Below are positions 1 through 9,554 of a DNA stretch of 64,000 bases, one piece after another. The DNA comes from Primula veris (taxonomy: Eukaryota; Streptophyta; Magnoliopsida; Ericales; Primulaceae). Position 1 is the first letter of the stretch, and each line of letters starts with the position of its first letter. Below the pieces are notes generated by a model. The model had not been told where the DNA came from. It ran no database searches and was given only the letters and a program-made list of their open reading frames with translations. The translations under genes and the position numbers were made by a program. Location of the stretch: NCBI GenBank assembly GCA_963682055.1, contig OY821742.1, positions 24,554,560 through 24,618,559 of the forward strand, written 5' to 3'.

Positions 1-1099
1 GAATTAGGGAGAAACATAGACCATTGCTAACAATTAAAGTAAATATAGTGCACACTAGGACCTCTCACGCCACTCGTCCCAGTCCGTAAGACGAGTCATT
101 CCCTATCCCCTCGGCCGTCTTATGTCCCCGGAATTAGGGAGAGACATAGACCATTGTCACTAATCTAAATCACAAGGCCTTGGCCAATAATATAAACCAT
201 TCAATTATAACATTCTCATACGTCACTTTAACGTAATTCAACAATACCCATAAGCATAGGTGCTAGATTCACAACTAGCCAAACAAGTCTATCAACATAA
301 ATCTCATTCAGGCATTTTAACAAACACCGTGTATGCATAAACTACAATTCATCTTTATTCAACATAAATTTACCCAATTTCATCAACAACTATAATATCA
401 CATAATCAACTCATAAAACACGCAAACCCATCCATAATCTCATTAATTCGAAATTAATATGTCAAAAGTCTCAACTTCTACAATTCAAATAATGGAATTA
501 AAAATATAACAACTAAACCCCAATTAACAATTTAAGAACATAATTAATATAAAAGGCAAAAACCCCCAATTTATAATAAACGTAAAACCTAATCCTAACA
601 TACACCCTCGTCTAGTCGTAATGGATAACCCCCGTTACCTTAGTGTGTAGAGGAGATGCTTCCGGTAAGAGCCCGCTAATGGTGGTTTCCTCTTCTTCTT
701 CTTCTTAAGCTTTGAAATCTCTCTTTTCTCTATTTTCTCTCTTATATTTGGCTGGTTTTAGGTTTAATGTTTTTAAAAGTGGCTGAAAAGAGGTTTAGAA
801 AAACTGTTTTGAGAAAGTTTGTGGAAGCGAACTATTTGGTCCCAAAAGTTTTAAAAGTTAACTCTTAATCAAATTTATTACTTTAGTGCTAAAAAATAAC
901 CAATATTTAGAAACAAAACTATTGGGTCCTTTTTATTTATAAAATTAGTAATAGGTTTTTAAAAAGAAGTTTTTCGGAAGAGTTTCGGTTTTTGGCTAAA
1001 AATTAGTCGAGTGACCGGTTTATGATAAAATTTGTATAAAACATTTTTGGATAAATTAAATCATAAATAAAACCATTTATTAAAATACGGGATGTTACA
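1..1099 (-). repeat. 3' LTR of the gypsy element, truncated by the window edge
   Basis: The sequence matches 8214-9290 almost base for base and ends at gatgttaca (1091-1099), the expected LTR terminus. Two internal units beginning ggacctctcacgcc (about 130 bp each in the complete LTRs) are visible near the start, one of them partial. The outer part of the LTR lies beyond the window. Confidence 0.9.
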
Positions 1100-1117
1100 A
1101 CTAACCCTCTTTAAAAG
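1100..1117 (-). other. Polypurine tract of the gypsy element
   Basis: On the minus strand a purine-rich run (aaagagggttag) lies immediately inside the 3' LTR. This is the expected position for the primer of plus-strand DNA synthesis. Confidence 0.6.
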
Positions 1118-1250
1118 AATTTCGTTCCGAAATTTTCCTCTCTAAAGAACTATACCCAGAAATGATAAACTATAAATAAATAAGCCCATAAAAATTTAAA
1201 CGTACAGTTCTTGACATATTTTCAAGAAATAAAATACGCAGGGTTCTTAA

Positions 1251-1433
1251 CCCGTAACAACTCCATAACATAAATACATGAACAACATGTAAGAATCTCA
1301 AATAAGGTAAACACCTATATGCAATATCAAACATAATATTCACAACCCGTAACAACTCCATAACATAAATACATGAACAACATGTAAGAATCTCAAATAA
1401 GGTAAACACCTATATGCAATATCAAACATAATA
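1251..1433. repeat. Tandem duplication, two copies of about 95 bp
   Basis: The block starting cccgtaacaactccataaca at 1251 recurs at 1346 with almost no differences. It lies in the non-coding stretch between the integrase tail and the 3' LTR of the gypsy element. The near-identity suggests a recent slippage or unequal exchange. Confidence 0.9.
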
Positions 1434-1564
1434 AAAGACAACTCAACAACTCCGTAAACTCTAGGCGTTACAACAAAAATAAACTCCAAACTCTAGGCGT
1501 TACAACCCTTCCCCGATAAAGAAATTTCGTCCCGAAATTAGAAAACATCTAAACAAAAGTACCT

Positions 1565-1934
1565 AAAGAAAGCACGAGGCCAGGATACTTCCTCTTCATC
1601 ATATCCTCACGTTCCCAAGTTGCCTCATCGGCCCCATGGTGTTTCCAAACCACCTTTACCAATCTAATTGTTTTTCCTCGAACTTCCTTCTCTTGCACGT
1701 CGATAATCCTCATAGGTCCCACTTCACATCCGCACTAACCTCAATGTCCTCAAAGTCCACCACGTGTGAAGGGTCGTGATGATACTTTTTTAACATTGAC
1801 ACATGAAACACCGGGTGAACCCCCGCCAACTTTGGTGGCAAGTCCAACCGGTATGCAACTTCCCCTACTCGGTCCACGATCTCAAATGGTCCGATAAATC
1901 TCGGGCTCAACTGCCCTTTAGAGCCAAACCTCAT
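1565..1934 (-). pseudogene. Gypsy integrase C-terminal segment plus chromodomain-like tail
   Basis: The first part (1934-1710) reads as the GPFEI/HPVFHVS region found at the C-terminus of gypsy integrases. A second segment in another frame (about 1712-1570) reads RIIDVQEKEVRGK, then VVWKHHGADEATWERE, which resembles the chromodomain-type tail of chromoviruses (a short beta/aromatic region ending in EATWE). The two are in different frames, so at least one indel separates them. The tail would direct insertion toward marked chromatin in an active element. Confidence 0.8.
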
Positions 1935-2030
1935 AATCCCCTTCCTGGTCGAAACTCACAAAAATACTCGATCGCCCTTTTCGAACTCCAAAGGTCTCCT
2001 CCTCTTATTCGCATAACTCTTTTGCCTACT

Positions 2031-2891
2031 TCAAGCCGTCTCAAGCCTTTGTCGAATTAGCTTAATCTTTTCTGTCGTTTCTTGAATCAATTGCGGTCCT
2101 AACATTTCCGCTTCTCCCACCTCGGTCCAACATACCGGAGACCTACACGGCCGCCCGTATAAAGCGTCGAAAGGTGCCATCCCAATAGTAGTTTGAAAGC
2201 TATTATTATATGCAAACTCCACTAAGGGTAGATGGCTCTCCCAGCCTCCCTTGAAGTCATTCACACATGAGCACAACATATCCTCTAGCACTTGGATAGT
2301 CCGCTCCGATTGTCCATCTGTTTGGGGATGAAACGCCGTACTCATTGTCAACTTGGTCCCTAAGGCATTTTGTAATGCACCCCAGAACCTCGACACAAAC
2401 CTTGTGTCTCGATCTAATACTATCGAAATCGGTACCCTATGAAGTCTAACAATTTCCTTGATATACTTTCGTCCCAAGATTTCCACCGAATTCGTCATCT
2501 TGATTGCAATGAAGTGTGCGGATTTGGTCAAACGGTCGACCACAACCCACATAGCGTCATTCCCACTTACCGATTTAGGTAAGTTGGTCACAAAATCCAT
2601 TGCTATCCTTTCCCACTTCCATTCCGCCACCGGTAAAGGCTGAAGCATACCTGCCGGCCTTTGGTGTTCCGCTTTCACTTGCTGGCAAGTTAGACACCTG
2701 CTAACATATAAAGCTACATCTCGTTTCATTTCGGGCCACCAAAATTGTCTCTTCGCATCGTGATACATTTTCGTCCTGCCGGGATGAACGGCTAATCGGG
2801 AGTGGTGAAACTTCTTTAATACTTCGTTCCTCATGTTTTCCATTACATAAGTCCTTCCCTTAAATCGTAGTCCTCCATCGGTTCCTTTCAT
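2031..2891 (-). pseudogene. Gypsy integrase core
   Basis: A 286-codon open segment. It begins with an HHCC zinc-binding region (His near residues 29-36, CLTC at 66-69). The integrase catalytic core follows: MDF near residue 98, DRDTRF near 160 and HPQTDGQSERT near 188-198 supply the D,D,E catalytic positions. It is the longest intact stretch of pol in this copy, but it is cut off from reverse transcriptase by stops and from its own C-terminus by a stop at 2031. It joins the DNA copy to the host chromosome in a working element. It is a fragment here. Confidence 0.9.
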
Positions 2892-3758
2892 CTAACCATC
2901 TAATACTTCGCTCGAACTCATCTGTTTCTCATAGTTCTCCACTTTCTCGTCCCCATCTTGTGCTTCCAGAACCCTACTCACAAGTTCTGGTTGTACCACT
3001 ATTGTGTACAGGGTCCCCACATCAACATGTCCCAACTCTAAGTTGAACTCGTTCACTTTTCCCATCATCCTCCATTCCTCAATCGCCACATGCGCTAAGA
3101 TCGCATGGGATTTTCAACTCAAAGCATCCGCCACTACATTTGCCTTTCCCGGATGATAGTGCAAGTCATAGTCGTACTGTTCCAAATATTCCATCCATCG
3201 CCGTTGTCGCATATTTAGATCACGTTGGGTAAAAATATGCCCTAAGCTCTTGTGATCCGAGAATACTTCGAACTTTTCCCCGAACAGATAATGCCTCCAT
3301 ATCTTCAACGCATGAACTATTGCCGCTAGCTCTAGGTCATGAGTCAGATAGTTCTTTTCGTGAATCTTTAGTTGTCGCAAAACATATACGATAACTTTTC
3401 CGTCTTGCATTAAGACTCAACCCAAACCTTCCCTCGAAGCATCGCAATACACTTGGTAACCCTTCCCTTGCTCGGGAATAACCAGTATGGGGGAACTAGT
3501 CAACCGCTTCTTGAGCTCTAGGAAAGATTTCTCGCAAGCCTCACTTCACACGAACTTCCCCCCTTTCTTGGTAAGTTGAGTCATTGGAGTCGCTAACTTT
3601 GTGAAATCCTTGAAGAACCGTCGATAGTATCCCGCTAAACCCAAGAAACTTCGAATCTCGAACACATTCTTCGGTTGCGCCCATTTCGAGACCGCCTCAA
3701 TTTTCGTTGCGTCCACCTTTACCCCTTCTTCCGATATCACATGTCCAAGAAATTTCAC
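2892..3758 (-). pseudogene. Gypsy RT connection and RNase H region, broken
   Basis: The segment 3758-3546 reads [16 protein letters not shown] and [12 protein letters not shown], the standard end of the gypsy RT domain. The segment 3410-3114 holds RNase H motifs: [19 protein letters not shown], then [11 protein letters not shown], ending in [14 protein letters not shown]. The normal start of RNase H is interrupted near 3410-3545 by stops. The stretch 3089-2892 is the linker to integrase (LELGHVDVGTLYTIVVQPEL). Stops separate all three pieces, so this is a pseudogene. Confidence 0.88.
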
Positions 3759-3857
3759 CTCATTTAGCCAAAACTCACATTTGCTAAATTTTCAGTAAAG
3801 TTGGTGCTTCCTCAACGTGAGCAACGCTAAACGGAGATGTTCCTCGTGTTCCTCTCT

Positions 3858-4655
3858 TTAACTTGAGTAAATCAAGATATCGTCGACGAAGACCACCACG
3901 AACTTGTCGAGATACTCCTTAAAAATCCGGTTCATTAACTCCATAAATGCCACCAGCGCATTAGTTAACCTGAATGGCATGACCACAAACTCATAGTGAC
4001 CATACCGGGTCCTAAAGGCCATTTTCGATATATCCTCATCCTTCACCCTCAATTGGTGATAGCCTGATCGCAATTCGATTTTTGAAAAGAACGTCGCTCC
4101 CTTCAGTTGGTCAAACAAATCGTCAATTCGAGGTAGTGGGTACTTATTCTTAATAGTCACCCTATTTAGCTTTCGATAGTCGATGCACATCCTCATCGAT
4201 CCATCCTTCTTTTGCACGAATAAGGCCGGTGCCGCCCACGGTGATGTACTCCGCCTAATAAACCCCTTCTCCAGCAGTTCCTCTAACTGCTTACTTAACT
4301 CTTTTAACTCAGCCGGTGCCAATCGGTACGGGGAAATGGCTATGGGTGCCGTTCCCGGTACCAGATCGATAGAAAAATCTAACTCTTTTTTCGGTGGTAA
4401 CCCAGGTAGATCCTTCGGAAACACATCTCTAAAATCGTCCACTATGTGTGGCCACATTTCCACTTCCTCGTCGTTATCCACTATCAAGAGACTAGCCAAA
4501 AGACAAGACAGGTTGCCCTTAACCCGCTTGGAATAATAAGGAATAAAAGAAAGGGTAGAGTCCCTTTCCCCATGAAAGAACACCTCATCTCTGGATGAAG
4601 TTGTAAGGGAAACTTTTTGTCGAACACAATCGATGAAAGAGTTGAAATGAACCAA
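3858..4655 (-). pseudogene. Gypsy reverse transcriptase
   Basis: A 265-codon segment with the gypsy RT landmarks in order: [20 protein letters not shown], then [14 protein letters not shown], then [11 protein letters not shown], then FVDDILIYS near its end. The catalytic pair of the VDD box is present. The usual SKIDLRSGYHQ has Asp changed to Glu, and the normal MPFGLTNAPA reads [11 protein letters not shown] stop follows directly after the VDD box. The copy is therefore dead, although most of the palm is still readable. Confidence 0.9.
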
Positions 4656-5990
4656 CTAGTCCATTCCAAGTATAACGTCGAACCCCGGAATCTATATAAC
4701 AACTAAATCATACATAAACACGTGGTCCGCGACCACCATCTCACAAGACCGACACACTCGATCCAACACAACTCAACCCCCAACAGGAGTCTCTACAACA
4801 ATCGGGTTCTCTAGAACCCTAATTTCTAACGACAAAGACTCAACTAGACTTCTAGATATAAAAGAACGCGAAGCCCCCGTATCGAAAAGAACATGTCCCC
4901 AAGATGAGCACACAAGAACCATACCTTGTACATTTTCCAGATCTCCTTGGTTTGGCAGATATGGCAAGGCAAATAGACGAGCTTGAGCTGGTGGGTTTCC
5001 TTGCGGTCCTTGATTTCCCCCATGATTTTCTCGGTTTCCCAGCCCTTGATAGCCTCCTCGGTAGTTCCCACGGTTTCCCCCTCCTTGGTGATTTCCTTGA
5101 AACCCTCCCCATTGGTTCCCAGGTAATTGGTGTTGTGGCACAAATTCTGGTCTTCTTAGTGGTGGGGGCAGCAACCTAGGTTGGTTAAAGGGCCGGTTGG
5201 TGTCGATTCTTCCTTGTCCCATGGTACAAACTCTTGCCGTATGTCCAAACTGGTTGCATGTCCTATATTGAACTCTAGGGCACTCGAATTGTCGATGGTT
5301 CCCATCTCCACAGTGGAAACACTCTCCCCTCATTCCGACGTTTGTCGGTAGTGGATTAAAACCCCTCTCTCCTCTGCCATGTTGTGGAAAATACAAATTA
5401 TTCGCCATATCCCAAGTCCGCTTCTTCTCTTCCCTCGGAGCATTTCCGGTTTTCGACTTCTCCGAGATTCTCTTGCTATGGAGTAGAGCTCCTTCCACAG
5501 CTTGAGCCAATTTTACCAACTCATTATAGTTGACATGGCGGGCCGATGCCAATTGCAATGAGATAGTCGGGTTCAGCCCCTTCATGAATCTCCTGCATTT
5601 TTCTGCACCCCCTAGAACCGAGTCTGGGGCATATCTCGAGAGTGAGGTAAACTTTAGTTGGTATGCTTGAACAGTCATACCTCCTTGATATAATTCATCG
5701 AACCGCCTCCTCATTTCATCCTTATAAGAATCGGGAAGAAACTGTCGATTAAACAACTCGATGAACTCGTTCCAGTCGATGTTGGTTAAGTCGTAAGTAT
5801 CCACAATCCCTAACCACCACTTCCGTGCTTCACCCTTTAGGCGAAACTGGGCCATATTCACCCGTTGTTCTCCATCTACTATCCCCGTTGCCGATAGATA
5901 TTTCTCCATTTCGTCTACCCATCCCTCAGCTATGGATGGTTCACCTATCCCATCGAAAGTCAGAACCCCTAATCGGGTGATGTTAAGCAT
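4656..5990 (-). pseudogene. Gypsy gag with zinc knuckle and protease
   Basis: A 405-codon frame (5990-4773) begins in the retrotransposon gag capsid region (LTFDGIGEPSIAEGWVDEM, then EARKWWL near residue 55). A CCHC zinc knuckle follows (CFHCGDGNHRQFEC, residues 224-237). A second knuckle near 242-254 has lost its first Cys. Gly/Asn-rich repeats come next, then an aspartic protease active site (LFDTGASRSFI near 368-378). Protease continues below 4773 in the same general region (IPGFDVILGMD near 4680) but with stops inside. Gag would form the particle and protease would cut the polyprotein. Confidence 0.88.
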
Positions 5991-6046
5991 CCATTATCAC
6001 TCGAACTTCCAGCTTGTGCATTCTGCACAATCATTTGCACCACCTT

Positions 6047-6406
6047 TTAAAGGTCGGTCATCACCTGGTTAGCGTTTACCGTTTCCGGTCCAAGTGCGTA
6101 TGTCTCCTCTTCTCCCTCATTCACCTCCTCATATACGTTCTCAGCCTCTACCTCTTCCTCGGGTTGCTCAGGTGGTGGGGCACTAGTGTTACTTCTCCCC
6201 CCACGACCTCTTGCAGCCCTCCTTCCTCGAGTTGCTCCCCGCCGCCTTAGGGCTCTTCTTCCTCTTCCATTTGTCCTATCTTGGGTAGCCGCATCACTTG
6301 ATGGTGGTGCGCCCCCACGTGTAGCTGGTCCCCTTCCACTAGTCCTTGTGGTAATAGCTATGACTACAATATTTAAAACCGACACTTTAGTTGTCTTACT
6401 CGACAC
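6047..6406 (-). pseudogene. Gypsy gag N-terminal segment, basic and acidic low-complexity
   Basis: A 119-codon frame begins MSSKTTKVSV, continues with an Arg/Gly-rich block (RRALRRRGATRGRR), then a Glu-rich block, and ends MTDL with a TAA. Reading on past the TAA in the same frame gives QNAQAGSSSDN, which is typical of gag N-termini. A frameshift then leads into the main gag frame at 5990. I therefore read it as the broken start of gag and not as a separate gene. Confidence 0.7.
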
Positions 6407-6603
6407 TACTACTCATACATGTATATTCATACATGATAAAAGCTAGTTTTACATATCAATCACTTTATCAAGCTTTCTAAGGTTCAAAATCATAGAGTAT
6501 TGAAATACGAAACCAACGGTTCAAGCGGAATCAAATTCGGAGTAAAAATGAAGTAGTTATAAACGTTTGAAGTATAGCGAGAAAACCGCAAAATTGCCAG
6601 AAC

Positions 6604-6835
6604 ACGACCGATCGTTTTGGACAAAACGACCGATCGTTTTTTGGTCTAGAGAGGTCTGAAAAATTCGACCGATCGTTTTGACAAACGACCAATCGTTTTT
6701 TGGTCCAGAGAGGTCTGAAAAATTCGACCGATCGTTTTGACAAACGACCTATCGTTTTTTGGTCCAGAGAGGTCTGAAAAATTCGACCAATCGAAATAAC
6801 TCAAAAGAAAAACGACCAATCGTTTTTCTGCAGAA
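6604..6835. repeat. Tandem repeat of about 59 bp built on a CGACCGATCG motif, in the gypsy leader
   Basis: Three successive units each contain two copies of (a)cgaccgatcgtttt or a one-base variant, followed by ttggtccagagaggtctgaaa. Further motif copies follow near 6785 and 6811. The block lies between the primer-binding site and gag, so it belongs to the untranslated leader of the element. Because cgatcg is self-complementary the array could fold into small hairpins. Confidence 0.85.
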
Positions 6836-7467
6836 AATTAACCATACAAAAATGTAAAATTTTCTCAACACTTGTAAATTCCTTTCATGGAACATATCAC
6901 AAAAATAAACCATTTTAGTCCACAACCTTAATACTATCAACATCCAATCGCATAATATGTTCATTAACACACAAGTTAATAATTCGAAAACGCACTACAT
7001 AAAACCATTAAATACACAATTCTCGCACTCTAATACTTCACTACTACTTGACATGCAAACCTATACCTCATACACACTATATCAATCTACACACGCATAC
7101 AAACAACACAAAAGTGCGAGGGATAACCCATAGCGATACGTTATCCTAAAGCATCCGAGCGTCCTCGCATACTCTAGAACTCCACATCGCTAAGGTATTC
7201 CTTCACACCTACCGACGAGAGGTCCACCCACTAGTTTGGCGAGCCGGGATCAACAAGCGTCCTCATTGTCCCCAACTTGCCTCACATATGGACTTTCCTT
7301 TCATCAATTACTACTAAATTCTAGCTACATGTCTTAAGTTAAATGCAACCCCCCGTTTTTAGAAAAAGTTTTGTTTTTGGAAAAAGTTTTGTGAAAATGA
7401 TACGATGGATCTTGGTCTAATGGTTACCCATCTTCCCATCGTCCCAAAGTATACAAGAACCTAGTTA

Positions 7468-7480
7468 GCTCTGATACCAA
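7468..7480 (-). other. Primer-binding site for initiator tRNA-Met (gypsy)
   Basis: The minus strand reads ttggtatcagagc directly inside the 5' LTR, after a two-base gap. This is the standard plant primer site complementary to the 3' end of initiator tRNA-Met. It fixes the orientation of the element and the inner border of the LTR at 7483. Confidence 0.92.
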
Positions 7481-7482
7481 CT

Positions 7483-9290
7483 TGTCACGCCCCAAAATCC
7501 TAAAAACGGATATCAAGACATGACCTTTTTAAACAAAAGGAAAAAAGAACATGTTGGTACAAAATTTAAATTTTAAAAGAAAAATACTTGTGAGCTAAAG
7601 GAACAATTAAATGAATAAATATAAAGTTTGCCAAACGCATCTACGAGACAACGGTTTTAACAAAATTATATAAAAAGAAATAAACAAAATGTAATTTGTC
7701 CGTAGGCTAAAACCTCGAAATTAGTCTAAGGAAATAAAACAATTCAAGAAGCCCCGAACCCATACGCTACTTCGCTAATGCTCCTATCCGAACGTGCCAA
7801 CCTATGTCGTACCTGAAATACAAAACTGTAACGGTGAGTCCCATGCACATACATAGATGGGACGACACCACAAAATACCGTCACTCCATCCTATAAATGC
7901 AAGAACTCACAAACAACAACTACGATAATCGACGTATAAAAAGAAATATAATAACAACGTACAACGAAATAAATTAAATAACATCAAGACACATCTATAG
8001 CAAACATGGACCTCTCACGCCACCTACCACAGTCCGTAAGGTAGGTCATTCCCTATCCCTTTGGCCGTCTTATGTCTCCGGAATTAGGGAGAGACATAGA
8101 CCATTGCTAACAATAAAATTAGATTTAAAGTGCGCACTTGGACCTCTCACGCCACTCGTCCCAGTCCGTAAGACGAGTCATTTCCTATCCCTTCGGCCGT
8201 CTTATGTCCCCGGAATTAGGGAGAGACATAGATCATTGCTAACAATAAAAGTAAATATAGTGCATACTAGGACCTCTCACGCCACTCGCCCCAGTCCGTA
8301 AGACGAGTCATTCCCTATCCCCTCGGCCGTCTTATGTCCCCGGAATTAGGGAGAGACATAGACCATTGCCACTAATCTAAATCACAAGGCCTCAGCCAAT
8401 AATATAACAATTATCACATTATCATACGTCACTTTAACGTAATTCAACAATACCCATAAGCATAGGTGCTAGATTCACAACTAGCCAAACAAGTCTATCA
8501 ACATAAATCTCATTCAGGCATTTTAACAAACACCTTGTATGCATAAACTACAATTCATCTTTATTCAACATAAATTTACCTAATTTCATCAACAACTATA
8601 ATATCACATAATCAACTCATAAAACACGCAAACCCATCCATAATCTCATTAATTCGAAATTAATATGTCAAAAGTCTCAACTTCTACAATTCAAATAATG
8701 GAATTAAAAATATAACAACTAAACCCCAATTAATAATTTAAGAACATAATTAATATAAAAGGCAAAAACTCCCAATTTATAATAAACGTAAAACCTAATC
8801 CTAACATACACCCTCGTCTAGTCGCAATGGATAGCCCCCGTTACCTTAGTGCGTAGAGGAGATGTTTCCAGTAAAAGTCCGCTAATGGTGGTTTCCTCTT
8901 CTTCTTCTTAAGCTTTGGAATCTCCCTTTTCTCTCTTTTCTCTCTTGTATTTGGCTGGTTTTAGGTTTAATGTTTTTAAAAGTGGCTGAAAAGAGGTTTA
9001 GAAAAACTGTTTTGAGAAAGTTTATGGAAGCGAACTATTTGGTCCCAAAAGTTTTAAAAATTAACTCTTAATCAAATTTATTACTTTAGTGCTAAAAAAT
9101 AACCAATATTTAGAAACAAAACTATTGGGTCCTTTTTATTTATAAAATTAGTAACAGGTTTTTAAAAAGAAGTTTTTCGGAAGAGTTTCGGTTTTTGGCT
9201 AAAAATTAGTCGAGTGACCGGTTTATGATAAAATTTGTATAAAACGTTTTTGGATAAATTAAATCATAAATAAAACCATTTATTAAAAAT
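7483..9290 (-). repeat. 5' LTR of the gypsy element
   Basis: Starts tgtcacgcccc at 7483 and runs about 1.8 kb. Its last 1.08 kb is a near-copy of 1-1090. It stops at aaccatttattaaaa, short of the cgggatgttaca terminus seen in the left LTR and in the solo LTR at 59852-61686. The lost terminal bases show erosion or a deletion at the junction with the FRS gene tail that follows. Confidence 0.88.
8008..8370. repeat. Three tandem units of about 131 bp inside the LTR
   Basis: Units starting ggacctctcacgccac at 8008, 8140 and 8270 each contain cagtccgtaag, gtcattccctat, and a closing agggagagacatagaccattg. The same three-unit array (period 130 bp) is found in the solo LTR at 60384, 60514 and 60644, and part of it at the window start. 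It is therefore a fixed feature of this LTR family. Confidence 0.9.
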
Positions 9291-9554
9291 TCCAATTAAA
9301 GTTGCAGACTTATTTTCCATATTTCTTTCTCAAAAATAATCAAAATTGCACAAACTTCACAATTCAGGTCTTTGTAAAGAAAACAACAGTCTTTCGTCTT
9401 CTAAAAGATAGTGCACATCTTCTCGAAATCTGATCATGATAGTCTTGTTTCTGTAAAAATGAAAAACAAGAATAGAACTAGTGTCATCATTAATAATACT
9501 AACTAGATTGAGTTTGAGAAAAGGAAACATAAATTCAAAAAACTTACATTAGCT

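Larger units (their letters stand above)
1..9290 (-). mobile_element. Ty3/gypsy chromovirus LTR retrotransposon, degraded (Tekay/Del-like)
   Basis: Read on the minus strand the order is 5' LTR (7483-9290), tRNA-Met primer site, leader, gag, protease, reverse transcriptase, RNase H, integrase, chromodomain-like tail, polypurine tract and 3' LTR (1-1099, cut by the window edge). This is the Ty3/gypsy gene order. Integrase followed by a chromodomain-like tail places it among chromoviruses; the Tekay/Del assignment is inference from gag and integrase style. Every coding segment is broken by stops or frameshifts, so the copy cannot be autonomous. The outer end of the right LTR lacks the last dozen or so bases (ending gatgttaca) present in the left LTR, so the right border is eroded and no target duplication can be shown there. 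Confidence 0.9.

Noticed and set aside
1170..1409. 79-codon minus-strand frame
   Set aside because: It is produced by the 95-bp tandem duplication and contains a repeated peptide; it lies in non-coding sequence of the gypsy element.
4183..4536. 117-codon plus-strand frame
   Set aside because: Antisense shadow of the gypsy reverse transcriptase; no domain in its own reading.
8104..8301. 65-codon plus-strand frame
   Set aside because: Lies within the LTR tandem units; a repeat by-product.
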